Of a stretch of 64,000 nucleotides of DNA, positions 1 through 12,500 are shown piece after piece. The position numbers were made by a program, and so were the translations under genes. How positions within the stretch are numbered: the first letter of the stretch is position 1; the number at the start of each line of letters is the position of its first letter. Under the pieces are notes generated by a model. It saw nothing but the letters and a program-made list of their open reading frames with translations. It did not search any database and was not told the DNA's origin. Source of the DNA: Acephala macrosclerotiorum (lineage: Eukaryota; Ascomycota; Leotiomycetes; Helotiales; Mollisiaceae); NCBI GenBank assembly GCA_014904845.1, contig MU119215.1, forward strand, positions 328,485 through 392,484, written 5' to 3'.

Positions 1-1162
1 GAAGAGACAAGCGGTTGCGCCACTCCAGCGCGTGAAATCTCCGAGGCATCACCCCAGATCCAACCACACCCTTCGAACTCGAGGCCTGGTCAAGACCAGA
101 AGTTTCATCGCACAAGCAGAGCTTTCTTTCACACGTACCAACGTACCCTCACACCCTCACACCGGCTCGAAAGGACACTCCCTCGCGCCCTCCCTCATCT
201 GCTCGCTCGACCTTCCTGGCCAGCCACTAAGATCCGCCCTTGCGGGAAGGTTTTGATGATCAGGGGAAAATCAATGCTGCACAGACAACTGCGAGATACA
301 CCAATAACCACACATCGAACCACTCCTGCCCAACTCCCGGTACACTAGGAACGTGCCAGGCGGTTGTTTCGATTCGGTCCATCTCGCTGCAGGAACCTCC
401 TGACACTGGTCAGTCTGATCGTTCGCTTGAAAGACCTCCCATTTCGGGCTATCTTGGTAGCATTCCTGGACTTGGCAGGAATGACTCTCGTTGGCTGTGA
501 TGGCCGTCGACAATCCTCATCATGAGTTTAACTCAACTATGCTTGGGCCACATGGCGCCGGAGAGCACAAGGACATCGCTTCGACCGAAGGTGGTGGGTG
601 TGAGCCATGGCAAGGAACGGAGACAAAACGGGACAGCCATGGGCCCGGTCCCAATTTATATATCGAGGACACCACCCACAAAAATAATATCCAGACAGTA
701 GACTTGTACAGTCATCGCACTCCTTTCGTTCAGCTGCGCAGTCCACGACGTTCTTCTTCCTCACAGTCAATAATTATTGTAAGTTACTCCGTTCCGTTGT
801 GTTGCGCTAGTCCATGGCCCTTTCCAGCCTCGCTTGAGTTTTGCTGCCCATATGGAAGCGCAATATCAAGACGAGGACAATAGCAACGCTGGCGCATACC
901 CGAATATTCAAAAGCCTCGCACAGAACCCCTTCTTCGATCTTGTCTTTCTTTCTCGCACCTTCATTCATCAAATTATTTGCCCCTTCCAAGAAATTCAAA
1001 GCTGGTGTCTGGTACCCCAGCAAATATTCCTCGAATACACCATCTACGAAACGTCTTTATTTACGCGCGACGTCAAGACTAAACACACCGAAAAACACAA
1101 ACTAATACTTCGAACAGTCTGCACATTCCTTCAGAACATCCTACAGCAGCTGGTACTACTTT
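1..1162. other. Upstream region of the GH55 gene; no gene seen
   Basis: This stretch is CT-rich and has only short, unconserved open frames on both strands. A TATATA run lies at 657-662, about 500 bases before the glucanase start, so it would imply a long leader if used. It is most simply read as the promoter and 5' leader of the glucanase gene. No RNA gene or repeat was recognised. Confidence 0.5.
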
Positions 1163-3660
1163 ATGATGGCTTCATTCTCGATTATCGCCCTCTTTGTGGC
1201 TCTACGCTTTTTCATTCTCGTCTCTGGTATTCCTATGCCAGAGCCTGCTACCGATGCTGCTGCCTCGACCTCGACCTACTGGCTTGCAAACATTGCTCGT
1301 CAAGGTACGGTTGCTTACGGCACTTCTGGCTATCAAGTCTTCCGCAATGTCCAAGATTTTGGCGCCACGGGTGATGGTTCCACTGATGACACCGCCGCCA
1401 TTAACGCTGCTATTACCGCTGGTACTCGATGCGCTCAAGGTTGCGACTCTTCGACCACCTCTCCGGCTTTGGTAAGTTATCGTAGTGTCCCGTGATTCGT
1501 GGGACGTTTTGGCAGAAAATTTGCTGACGCATCTAGGTCTACTTCCCTCCTGGTACTTACATGATCAGCTCCCCTTTGATCCAGCTCTACTACACCCAAT
1601 TTGTTGGTGATGCTATCAGCATCCCAACCATCAAGGCCACAGCTGGCTTCACAGGGATTGCCTTGATCGACTCGGATCCTTATGCCAGCAACGGAGACAA
1701 CTGGTACACCAACCAGAACAACTTCTTCCGCCAAATTCGCAACTTCGTCCTCGACACTACCCTTATGCCTGTTAGCTCTGGCAGTGGTATTCACTGGCAA
1801 GTTGCTCAGGCCACCAGTCTCCAAAACATCGTGTTTAACATGCGAACCGATGGTGGAACTGCCAATGCTCAGCAGGGTATCTTCATGGACAACGGCTCTG
1901 GTGGCTTCATGACTGACTTGGTCTTCAACGGCGGCAAATACGGTGCATTCTTTGGCAATCAGCAATTTACCACTAGGAACCTCACGTTCAACGGATGCAA
2001 GTTCTTCTAAATCCTTTTGTTCTCTGCAACGTTTTGGTAATAGCTTCTAACGGTAATAGGTCAAACTGCCATCTTCATGAACTGGAATTGGGCATGGACA
2101 CTCTCTGGAGTCACTATCAATAACGCTCAAATCGGTATCGATATGGCAAATGGTGGTGCAGCAGACCAGACCGTAGGCTCAGTCATGCTCATCGACAGCA
2201 AGATCTCCAACACCCCTATCGGCGTTTCGACTGTCTACTCAACCAGTGAGGGAGCAACAAATGGTACTCTTATCATCGACAACGTTGACTTCTCTACCAA
2301 TGTCCCAGTGGCTGTCTCGAACGCTGCTTCAAAGGCCACCATTCTCGCAGGAAACACCAAGGTCTCTTCGTGGATGCAAGGTCGAACATACAACGGTGCC
2401 AATACTGGTGTAGCCGTCCAAGGAGCCCAGACAGCCCCAACTAAACCTGCGTCCCTCTTGACCTCTACCGGCAACGTCTTTGCTCGATCTAAGCCCCAAT
2501 ATGAAGGTGTCTCAGTCTCCTCCTTCAAGAGTGTTAAGGCTGCCGGTGCCAAAGGTGACGGTGTGACTGATGACACTGCTGCCATTCAAGCACTGTTCAA
2601 CTCAGCAGCTGCTACCGATGTCGTTTACTTCGACCACGGTGCCTATGTCATCACAAGCACAGTCACCGTTCCCAAGAACATCCGCATCACTGGCGAGATT
2701 TGGCCTTTGATCATGGCTGGAGGATCTTCCTTCTTCAATAACCAAGCAAACCCGAAGCCAGTCTTCCAAGTTGGTCAGCCAGGCGATACTGGATCAGTCG
2801 AAATGTCCGACCTCATCTTCGAGACTCTTGGACCTCAACCAGGTGCCATTCTTGTTGAGTGGAACGTTGCCGAGACTTCTCAAGGCTCTTCTGGCATGTG
2901 GGACGTCCACTTCCGCATTGGAGGTTCAGCCGGCACTGGTCTGCAATCAAACACCTGCCTCAAGAACCCAGATGTCATTGCCCCAGCCAACCCTGCCTGC
3001 GAGGGTGCTTTTATGCTCCTTCATGTTACCTCCCAGGCCACAATCTACCTCGAAAACAACTGGTTCTGGGTTGCCGATCACGAGCTCGACCTTGCCGACC
3101 ATGGCCAAGTCAACATCTTCAACGGCCGTGGTGTCCTTATTGCCTCTGAGCAAGGCCCAGTTTGGATGTACGGAACCAGCTCTGAGCACAGCGTTTTGTA
3201 CAACTATCAGCTTGTCAACGCATCCAACGTCTGGATGGGTGCCATCCAAACCGAGACCCCATACTTCCAATCCAACCCTGATGCCTCCACACCCTTCACC
3301 GTCAACGCTACCTATTCAGACCCATCTTTCACCGGTAGCCCGAGTGTTAATAAGGCCTGGGGACTTCGTATTGTCGACTCTTCTGACGTCTTTGTTTTCG
3401 GCGCTGGACTCTACAGCTTCTTCGATAACTACAACCAAGACTGCCTGAATACTGAATCTTGCCAATCGAACATAGTGTCTTTGGAGAATTCTGGATCAGT
3501 CTACTTGTATGGTCTATCCACCAAGGCTACGACCAACATGGTTACTGTAAACGGCGCCAGCGCTGCTCTCGACAGCGACAATCGCAACACCTTCTGTGCC
3601 ACTGTCGCTATGTTCGTTCAGGCAGCCGCAGCCAATCTAGTCAAGAAGTGTTTGGAGTGA
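1163..3660 (+). CDS. Secreted GH55 beta-1,3-glucanase, 3 exons
   Basis: Exons 1163-1471, 1537-1996 and 2060-3660 give a 789-residue protein. It begins with a hydrophobic secretion signal (ALFVALRFFILVSG). Two matching beta-helix motifs, FGATGDGSTDDTAAI near residue 70 and AGAKGDGVTDDTAAI near residue 450, are the tandem pectate-lyase-like (Pectate_lyase_3) halves typical of glycoside hydrolase family 55. The segment QTAIFMNWNWAW is also characteristic. GH55 enzymes cleave beta-1,3-glucan, mostly exo-acting, outside the cell, in wall remodelling, mycoparasitism or feeding. The length fits the family. The second intron (1997-2059) has a GC donor (GCAAGT) and a TTCTAAC branch site; only this splice restores the conserved reading frame, so the frame stop after FNGCKFF is intronic. 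The start could also be the second Met at 1166. Family assignment is firm; endo versus exo action cannot be decided here. Confidence 0.93.
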
Positions 3661-4355
3661 GTGACTCTGCTCCAAGGGGGGAGGGACATGATGACTCGTT
3701 GATTTCGAGATACCCAACTTTAAACTTCTTTGTACATACTTTCTTCTTCGTTGATATTTGCATTCATTCCATGGCGTTGATACGGTAGTAGCATACGAAA
3801 TAGCCGGATTTGAGTTCTGCATAGGAGGTGATAACATAGCAGGGACCATCCAAAAATACAAGGCAACAATGTTTCAATCGTACAGAAGCTATTCTAACCT
3901 TGGCGAAGTGAGCTCTCGACTCCCTCGAAAAGTGACATGGCAAAAGTAGATAGAGCACGTTCATCTAGGCTTAAACGCAATATGCGTATCGCTGAAAGAC
4001 CAAGGAGCAGGCACCCTTGCCTTCCATCAAATGCTACTCAAAGCATCAAGTTGTTTCAAAGCATCTCTGTCCTCAAAAAGACATTCGCAGGCAAGGAAAT
4101 TAAAATGCAGCAGGAGGTGTCTTACACGTGACATCCCCACAAAGTCTCTTAGTCGCCGCCCAGTTGCCTTAGCGACATTCAGCAATTGCCAATCGAGCAA
4201 CTCCAAGGATTTCCATCGCGACTTCGCACCAAAGAACTTTGTATTTGAGATTCTGTTCCACGCCTGCGAGCGTCAACCCATATCCAACGTGCCCATCATT
4301 CCTGAATACGCTATACATAATCTCTACTCGCGTTTGTTCTTCTCAATAATTCAAG
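3661..4355. other. Intergenic: glucanase 3' end and EB1 leader
   Basis: Short overlapping frames on both strands without recognisable motifs. The segment probably holds the 3' UTR of the glucanase and the promoter and leader of the EB1 gene. Nothing else is seen. Confidence 0.5.
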
Positions 4356-5289
4356 ATGGGAGAATCAAGGTCAGTCGCGGCGCATGTTCGAACATTGGAT
4401 TGCGGAACGGGTGCCTGACAAACGCGTTTTTACTACAGACAAGAGCTTGTGCAATGGTTGAACCAACTGCTGCAGCTAAACATCACAAAGGTTGAGCAAT
4501 GTGGAACTGGGTATGCTTGACCCCTCCCCCTCCTTGAACCTCTTCTTCCGTTACCCCTGACCACAACTAACATGACCGCAATGCAGTGCCGCACTCTGCC
4601 AAGTTTTTGACAGTATCTATCTCGACGTCCCGATGGCTAGAGTCAAGTTCAACGTCAATACCGAATACGCATATCTGCAGAACTTCAAGATCCTCCAAAG
4701 TACGATACCCCTCCATCCATGACGGAGCCGATCAACAAACTAACATCCCACCTCAGACTGCTTCACACGACATGGCATCGATCGACCCGTCAACGTTGAG
4801 CAGCTCATCAAGTGCAAGATGCAAGACAACCTCGAGTTCCTGCAGTGGACAAAGCGGTATTGGGATCAATACTTCCCTGGCGGTGACTACGATGCGCTCG
4901 CCCGACGACGAGGCTCCGGCGCCCCTCCTCCAGCCGCTGCACCAGCTCCTCGTGCATCTGCCGGTGCTCCAAGAAGAGGTACTACACCTACTACAGGCGG
5001 ACGAGTTCCCAAGGCCGGTGGAGTTGGTGGTGCTTCGAGTCTGGCATTACAACAAGAGAACAACACCTTGAAGGAGACGGTCCAGGGCCTCGAACGTGAG
5101 AGAGATTTCTACTTTAGCAAGCTCCGCGATATCGAGTTACTAGTCCAACAAGCGTGCGAGGAGGATCCAGAGATTGAGAAGCAAGAGGATGGGTTGATTA
5201 AGCATATCCAGACTATCTTGTATTCGACGGAAGACGGCTTTGAGATTCCAGCGGAGACCGAGGGCGTTGATGACCAGGAGACATTTTAG
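4356..5289 (+). CDS. mal3: EB1/Mal3/Bim1 microtubule plus-end tracking protein, 4 exons
   Basis: Exons 4356-4369, 4439-4510, 4587-4699 and 4757-5289 encode 243 residues. The first exon is only 14 nt and gives MGES plus part of an Arg codon. The N-terminal ~115 residues form the calponin-homology domain (ELVQWLNQLL, VEQCGTGAALCQVFDSIY, MARVKFNVN, FTRHGIDRPV, LEFLQWTKRYWD), which binds microtubule plus ends. A basic, Ala/Pro/Gly-rich linker follows, then the EB-homology coiled coil near residues 160-225 (FYFSKLRDIELLVQQ). The chain ends in ETF, resembling the EEY/F tail of EB proteins that binds CAP-Gly partners. It regulates microtubule dynamics, spindle positioning and polarity. Length agrees with fungal orthologues. 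All junctions are phase-consistent GT-AG introns, and the joined protein aligns along its whole length with the family as I know it. Confidence 0.95.
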
Positions 5290-5830
5290 ATACCTCATGA
5301 TTACGACTTTGATGGCAGATGGGTAATGCAGAGGTTGCCTGCAAATTGATTACTTTGGTCCGTTGGAGTTACACACGAGAGCATACGCTAGGATGCATTA
5401 TGAGCTCGACGAATTCTTTGGGTTTGTCTGCTACATACGTGGCATATCTGGGTGAGATAGAGCATTCAGATATGGAATTCATGAACATGATTCTTCCTCT
5501 CCAATTGTGAATAACGTGCCTATAACTTTTCTCTGTGCTACCATAAATTCGAGGAGGTCAAAGCAAAATCCCCACAAAAGTGGTTATCGGGCGATGCCAT
5601 CAGGCTGCACGTACCTTATCGCCAAGAAGCTCTCATCCCGAATCCCTGTCACGAGCTCAAGGCATAACCTAAAAAGCAACCTCAAGACACCAACAAACCG
5701 CGTTTCCCCTCAATCAATTCCATCATCATCCACCAAGACTCCAACTCCCGCCCGCCATCATCATCATCAAATCATCTCCTATAAAAAACCAGACAGCGGA
5801 CTGGATCACAACCAACCTCAAAACCACGTC
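5290..5830. other. Intergenic: EB1 3' end and VAM7 leader
   Basis: About 540 bases between the EB1 stop and the VAM7 start. An open frame runs into VAM7 from 5507, but its 108 extra residues are low-complexity Ser/Pro/His and upstream of the PX domain, so it is treated as 5' leader. Confidence 0.5.
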
Positions 5831-6961
5831 ATGGCACCACCACTCGAACTCACCATCCCCAGCACAATCCTTTCAAACACCGCGAACGAGAAACCATACA
5901 CACTGTACAACATCACCCTCCGCCTCCCCCTCCGCACCTTCGTCGTCCAAAAACGCTACTCCGACTTCGCAACCCTCCACAAAGAACTCCTCTCCCTCAT
6001 CTCCGACCCACCTCCCTCCCCCCTCCCCTCAAAATCCTGGTTCAAATCCACCGCCTCCTCTCCCGAGCTCACCGAATCGCGACGTCAAGGCCTAGAAGCC
6101 TATCTCCGAGCCATAGCAGAAGGACCTGATCGTCGATGGAGGGAAACGAGTGTCTGGAGAACGTTTTTGAATTTGCCGAGTACGGGGAGTGGGAGCGCGA
6201 GTTCGGCGAGGAGTGAATTGATTGCGCAGAGTCAGAGGGCACCGGGGAGTGCTGGGCAGTTTGCTGCAGATCCGCAAGTTTGGCTGGATTTGCATAGAGA
6301 GATGAAAGGACAGCTGCATGATGCGAGGCTCTTTCTAGGACGGAGAGATGGAGCTACGACTGCACAGGCACAGTATGAAGCGGGGGCTAATGCGAAGAGG
6401 TGTTTGGTTAAAGCTGGGGGGTTGATTGGGAATTTGGAGGAAGGCTTGAGGATACTTGGGGATAGGGAGAAAGCTGGACGGGGAGAGGGGAGGGTGGGGG
6501 CTGGAGAGTTGAGGAGAAGGAGGGATTTGCTTGGGAGTGCGAAGGTGGAGAAGGAGGGGCTGGAGAAATTGGCTGTTAGTTTGGCGGTTAAGGGGCAGAA
6601 TAAGGGGAATGGAGGATCGTTGGTAGGTGCTGCCGCGAGTCAGCAAGATAAGAGTGCGTTATTTGGACCGGGTGTATCGAAACCCAGCGGCAGAGTTCTC
6701 GGAGCACCGGTCCCTGAGACTGATCGCACGAGAGAGTTGGATAATGATGGAGTTCTTCAATTGCAAAAACAGTTGATGGCAGACCAAGATCTTGATGTCG
6801 AGGAACTGGGCAAGATAGTGAGGAGGCAGAGGGAGATGGGATTGGCAATACACGGGGAGCTGGAGCTACAGAATGAGATGTTGAAGAGAGTTGATGAGGA
6901 TGCGGACAGAGTGGCAAGGAAGATCGACGTAGCGAAGAAGAGGACGCAGAAGATTTCCTGA
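5831..6961 (+). CDS. vam7: Vam7-type vacuolar SNARE (PX domain + Qc-SNARE)
   Basis: Intronless gene for 376 residues. The first ~115 residues are a PX domain (LYNITLRLPLRTFVVQKRYSDF, PLPSKSWF, SRRQGLEAYLRAI), which binds phosphatidylinositol 3-phosphate and brings the protein to the vacuole. The last ~60 residues are a t-SNARE helix (LMADQDLDVEELGKIVRRQ, NEMLKRVDEDADRVARKI) with no membrane anchor, as in Vam7. Vam7 pairs with Vam3, Vti1 and Nyv1 and works with HOPS in homotypic vacuole fusion and late endosome delivery. The start at 5831 was chosen because the PX domain begins directly after it; the frame is open back to 5507. The middle is Gly/Arg-rich and probably flexible. Confidence 0.92.
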   Translation: MAPPLELTIPSTILSNTANEKPYTLYNITLRLPLRTFVVQKRYSDFATLHKELLSLISDPPPSPLPSKSWFKSTASSPELTESRRQGLEAYLRAIAEGPDRRWRETSVWRTFLNLPSTGSGSASSARSELIAQSQRAPGSAGQFAADPQVWLDLHREMKGQLHDARLFLGRRDGATTAQAQYEAGANAKRCLVKAGGLIGNLEEGLRILGDREKAGRGEGRVGAGELRRRRDLLGSAKVEKEGLEKLAVSLAVKGQNKGNGGSLVGAAASQQDKSALFGPGVSKPSGRVLGAPVPETDRTRELDNDGVLQLQKQLMADQDLDVEELGKIVRRQREMGLAIHGELELQNEMLKRVDEDADRVARKIDVAKKRTQKIS

Positions 6962-9539
6962 CTGGGGTTTGTGGTGGTGATTCTAGCTTTTGCGTTTGGG
7001 TTAATGCATTAGCGTGGAGTCTCTCTCGTTCGTTGGAGCGTTTTGTTTTTGTATTATATTGTTCATATAGGATCAAGATTGTGTTGCTTTTTAATACTAA
7101 TGCGAAGTCTCGACTGTTGTGATGTTGTGTTTTGGGGTTTTGGAATGCGGTTATTGTCTTCTGTTTATATGATACCTTTGATACTTTAGAAGAGTATCTG
7201 TACACGCTATGGAAGACGCACATATAGTTAGCTCTCTTACACTTTTGTGTTGCTATTTTCTGCTGCACCGATCAAAGCCAGACATCAGTGTCAGGATCAC
7301 TCCAAACTGATTCATGATCACGAACTGTGTCGAATTCGATGTATGGTTGCTTCGCTATCGCAAAATGTAGAATCGACATTCAATGTGTGCTGACGCTCGT
7401 TGCTCCTCGATCGTGACATCATCTATTCCTCCTTTCCCCATATGCCCAGTTCCAATACTTCCCCTTTCACGCACATAAGCGAGCTAATGTTAACGAAGTG
7501 TAACATCCTTCGACGTTGAGATAAGAGAATTCTTTGCACGTGTAAATGAGGAACGGCTCTGAGAGATTGAGCGCCAGTCAGGCCTCAATGCTAGGATTGA
7601 ATCGAGTAACTGGCAGCCTGGGTGCCAAGACAAGATTAAACTGTAGCTTCGAAGCGGCTCGAGATCCCACTGAAGAATCAGGTCAGCCAGAAGCTGTAAG
7701 GAATGACGGACCGGCTGGCATCGATGGATGAGCGATCACGGGAAGTGGAGGGAGGTATGGGAGATTAAGCTTCCAATCTATGAATTGAGGAAGCCTCGAT
7801 GATTGGAAGTAGTGAGTGGGATAGAACTGTACTAGAGAGGAGTGCCAAGGCAGTAAAGAGAGGACCGCGGTTTAACGATTGTCGATCTTTGTTTTGAGGG
7901 CAAGCAGCACGCAAATGCAATCATAGAAAACTCAGAGACATTTATTAAGATATAGATCTGAAGAAACGGGGGGCTGTTAAAGCAAGTTGAAGGTGCTACT
8001 GGGATTTCCATCACATGTTGCTCGAAGCCCCGTTCCGACTTCGTTCCAAAGTCCATCTAGTAATTGGACAGCCGTATGTAGTACGATGAATACATTTCGA
8101 GACAGACTAGAAAGCCCCTTTGCGAGATTTAAACCTCTTGCCCAGTTTTCCCCTTCAATCCCCTCTTTCCGAGCTGGCCTCGTAAAACAACACTTCTCAT
8201 AACCTCCGATTTTCTACGAGTTTTCTGCCTTCGCGTCCCATAAATGGCTCTCCGCCTTTAATGTTTTTTCTCCTACGTACAACCGAACGATTACTACTTC
8301 TATATTGACCTATTTCATATGCGTTCCTCTAGAAATCTCTAATCGTCTCCCTTCCCCTCGCTTGTTACAAGCTAGTTCTCCATAAAAGCGCCTTCCTCTC
8401 CAACTTCCCTTCTTCAAACAACACCTCCTCCAACCACAACCTACTCCACCTTAGTATGTCCTCCCCCAACGGCACTTACATCATTTTAGATCTTCATTGT
8501 CTGACGACTTTGTAAGCCTCAAACGAGCACAATATCAGGTTCACTTCAACATATCACAGATGGTTTGGAGACAAATCTTAATATCTTACTCGGCTCGTTT
8601 GGTCCGCACTAGCCCTCTACAGACGAATCTCCGCCCTCGAGTTCTTTCCTCCCATAAACGAACGACCTAAGCCCTCCTTCAACCTCGACCTATTAGTATC
8701 CCGTCCTCGCATGCTTTTCCATATTTTCAACACTTCCTCACCAACTCGCCTCCTCCACACTAGTCATCCTCAATAGTCCGTCCGCCTTCAACTTTCTTTC
8801 CCTCGAAACCACTCCCAGTCCAACCTCAATCCACTCCACCTTAGTTCCACTTCTAAGACAGTTGCGTTGTCTCAGCTTCGCTGCCTGACAGCTTCCTAAC
8901 GATTTCATGAGCCTCAACTGAGACGACCTCAGCTCTGTCATTCCACAAATAACTTACAGACAATTCTTGATCTCGTCGTCGGCTCGCTTAATCCGCACTA
9001 GCTCTCCATAAGAAGACCTTCCTTTATGCCTTCGTCTTCATCTTGCCTCCTTCCGCAGCAAACTACGAACAACCTCTTTTCCTCTTTCAACCTCGATCTA
9101 CCTTCGTCTACCTCCCATACTTCTCCACATTTACTCATCATACACTTGCATCTTCTCACAGCTTCGCAAATCTCCATCGCGCAGCAATCGCATCAACGCA
9201 TGCAATTCCCTGGCTTCTGGTCTGCCTTGCAAGTCTGAGACCGACAAGAAGTTAGCTTCATCACCTCTACCCTCGAAGCCGTCTACCATACGTTCCCCGG
9301 ATTTACCAAAGGTGAGTCGGTCCTTCGAAGGTCTCAATCTCCCCTTAATTTGAAATTGAGCTCTACCTTAGAGATCGACAGCCTTCGCAGACTTCCTCCT
9401 CGAATATCAGATTCGAATCTGAACTTCCGATTTGAGGCAGCTTTCGATAATTTTTTGATCTTTCGCTCTACGCTCATTGTTCCAATCCTCGCTGAGCAAT
9501 CAATAGAAGTCTTGCTGATCCTTCCTGGAGGGACTCGAC
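6962..9539. other. Long intergenic region with a diverged direct duplication
   Basis: About 2.6 kb without a convincing gene. The first part is the VAM7 3' UTR. The frame 7546-7731 has no family features. From about 8372 the DNA is pyrimidine-rich on the plus strand and holds a diverged direct duplication (listed separately), followed by the probable leader of the BTB gene that starts at 9540. Confidence 0.55.
8372..9150 (+). repeat. Diverged ~390-bp direct duplication upstream of the BTB gene
   Basis: Two copies in tandem: block A1 8372-8608 plus B1 8609-8759, then A2 8760-8997 plus B2 8998 to about 9150. Matching landmarks sit about 390 bases apart: ACTCCACCTTAG at 8443 and 8833, GCCTCAA at 8516 and 8911, and TCCGCACTAG at 8603 and 8992. 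A and B blocks both open with a CTAG-Y-TCTCCATAA-like start (8372, 8609, 8998), hinting at an older sub-duplication. Copies differ by many substitutions and small indels. Function unknown; position suggests promoter or leader DNA. Confidence 0.75.
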
Positions 9540-12500
9540 ATGGCCCCTCAATCCAAAGCCAGCAAGCGAGGTGGTGATGAGATTACTGAATCCAAGCCCA
9601 AGAAGCCGCGAGCCCCTCAGAGACGCAAAACCACTGCTGCTGATGGTAAAGGTGGCAGACAATCGAAAACAGTAATCAAAGACACAGACCCGAGACGCTC
9701 TTCTGAGGACGAAGCTGAAGCGATCGAGAAGCCCAGATTTGACGCCAGAAAGATGTCCAAGGCGGAGCATTGCTTCCCGAGATTCAATAATGGAGATGTC
9801 TACATTAGCCTAGGCGACAAGAGGCAGTATAACTACCAGCTTCATGGGAGTGTCTTAATTCGTGCTTCACCTTGGTTTGACAAATCTCTTAATGGCGATC
9901 GTCCCTTGGAAATGGACAAAGCTCTTGCGGTTGTGATAACCAAGAAAACCAAGGTCGAAGCTCGGTACGAACTAAGACTCACAGACGATCTGAGCATCGA
10001 TCGTCTGGTTCGGGTGGTAAGACTATCCAGTTTTCCCCTTGCGTATTCCTAAGGAAAAGCTTTAAAGTTTCAGATTCCTGAACTAATCAATTTACATAGT
10101 CTTTGACCACAACCAAGAACCCAGAAGTCTTTCCGACACCAGAAGCAACACTCCCACCATCGTCTAACAGAGACACTTACTTGGCATCTCAAACAAGACT
10201 ACCTTCAGTTCGACAAGCCTCAAGACCTACTGCAGCCCTCTGCCAACTCGATGGCCATGGATCTGGCACAGACGGATTTTATGAGGATCGTAGCACTATA
10301 ATACTGGAGGGACCTCAAAAGATCGTCAGAGCAGAAGATGAAGAGGTAGCAGCCAGTTCCAAATCAATCCTCCAAAAGTACAATATGCCGGCGGAACTAG
10401 TCATCAACAAAGAAGTTGCTGAAGATGAAAAGCTTGAGGCTACGGTTGCTGGTGCATCGCAAGAGGTCGACGCGAAGACTGATTTCAAGGAGGAAGTTGC
10501 TAGGGATGAAAACGTTAAGGTAGAAGATGCGAAGAACGAAGACACTAAGGAAGGAGATATTAAGAATAAAGATATTAAGGAGGAAGAAGTCGAGGAAGAA
10601 GTCAAGACCAAAGCAGTGAAGAGCGAGCCTATCAAGGTCGAAGATGCCAAGGAAGAAAATGTCGAAGACGAAGGACTCGAGCAGGAAAACATCAAGAAGA
10701 ACGACATCAATAGAACTGCTGCTGTTTCTGAACGACAAGTCGATGCCACCACTACTATGGCCCACCTGGTTGGAAACGAGGAAGGCACCAAGGACATAGC
10801 CGCTAATCTCGAGCAACAAGCTGGCGCCAATACCACTCGAAGTGAACCAGCTGAAGAAGAAGAAGATGGTGCAAACGCTCTTCCATCCTTCTCTGTTCTC
10901 AATGAAGAACCAGTCCTTCCGGCTGCAACGACGCAGGCAACTATCAAGCATGAGATTTCTGAAGCTACTGTCCAGCTATATCAGCAAGTACAGTCCGAGC
11001 CGTCTCAGCTGATTCGGAAGGAAAAGCTCACGGAACGAGAGCATGATCTTGGAGCCGTTCACCCTAGAAATGCCGAAAAGATAAAAACATGGCCGGGGAT
11101 GCTAAGGCAGGCAGAGACAAACAACAAGAAGCCCGCCAAGTTGATACATTCTGACCATGAAACTGCTCCAGCTGAGCGAGCGGTCCACAAGCGGAATCAT
11201 CTAAACGTCTCAGAAATTGCAGCAAATCTTAAATCCAAGGCCCAGGCAGACACAGAGCCGGCTAAGTCTCTCAACAAGAAGCGACAGGCTATCCAGGAGG
11301 AAGGCCGTCAGAATGTCGCAACATCTAGCCATGATATGGACTGCAACCAGACCGAATCAAATATTAAAGATGTTGAGATGTTAGATGCCATCTCGAACGA
11401 AGGGCCCAACGAAGTCGCATTACCTCATGCTGTAATAGACCTCACTGATACGCAGTCAACCGCAGGCCAAGATGAGAAGATGGTAGGTGATATGCACGCA
11501 GAAGGTCAAACTGAAGTCGCAGAGCATTCCGAACCAAAGCCACAACCCAAGATCGAGCCAGGGGAGCGACATGCGGAAATAGAAGGGGTCATCGACGAGA
11601 AGTTGGCCGCGGACCAGAAGCTCTCTGGGGATAATCATTCCCTTGCGCCTGGTATTTTATCGTCACATCCAGAAGCCCATACGGAGGTTACCAGGGCAGA
11701 GGAGGCTTCCAGAATGATAATCTTATCTAAACCAAAGACCGAAACCAGAACAGAAGCCGCTGAGCCAGCACCGACGATGATGAAAGAGGTCAATCCGAAG
11801 GGATCTAAGGCTTCTAGTCCAACACCACTCAAGCCCACTGGACCCAGTGAGGACTTGTTGGAAGCCTATAACAATTTGTTCCTCACCTATTACTCCCAAA
11901 GTCCAGTCATCGACGCCTCCGATATCGAAGTTGCACTAAAACAAACCGAGCAGCTTGTCGACGTTGCCAGTATCTATGGCTCACTTCCAATTATTCGCCA
12001 CCATGTCAACAGCTGTCTTTTCTCATTCCATCGAGAGCTCTACGAAGCTATTGCCCGAGATCCTCCACGTTGGGTCAAGCTCTCAATATTGATCGAGTCG
12101 ACACCAATCTTCAAGGAAGGAATCATCCACATTGTCGGTACCTTCCCAAGCTGGCCTTCAACTACAACCCAACCAGAAGAACTTGGTATCAAGACGAACG
12201 CCCTGATTGAACATAAGATCAGCGCGCTCGACGTACTTAGGAATTGTATTGACAGAACCCTATTCTTGACTTCGATCCGTGTCAATGGTAAGGAGGTCTA
12301 CCTCGACAAGGATAATCCGAGCACGCTGAGCACTTGGTTCGTTGTGCAAGTTTGGCGAGACTGGTACACACGCTCGCTGAGTAAAGCCAATCACCGAGGA
12401 GACCAGAAGCAGAACGCCATAGCCACGATGTATCGTGCTATAGCTCGGGCTGGCGATGGGTATCTACCGCTGAACTACGTTGTGGAACTGTGGGAAGCTT

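Noticed and set aside
5507..5830. In-frame N-terminal extension of VAM7
   Set aside because: Low-complexity residues ahead of a complete PX domain; the ATG at 5831 fits the family start.
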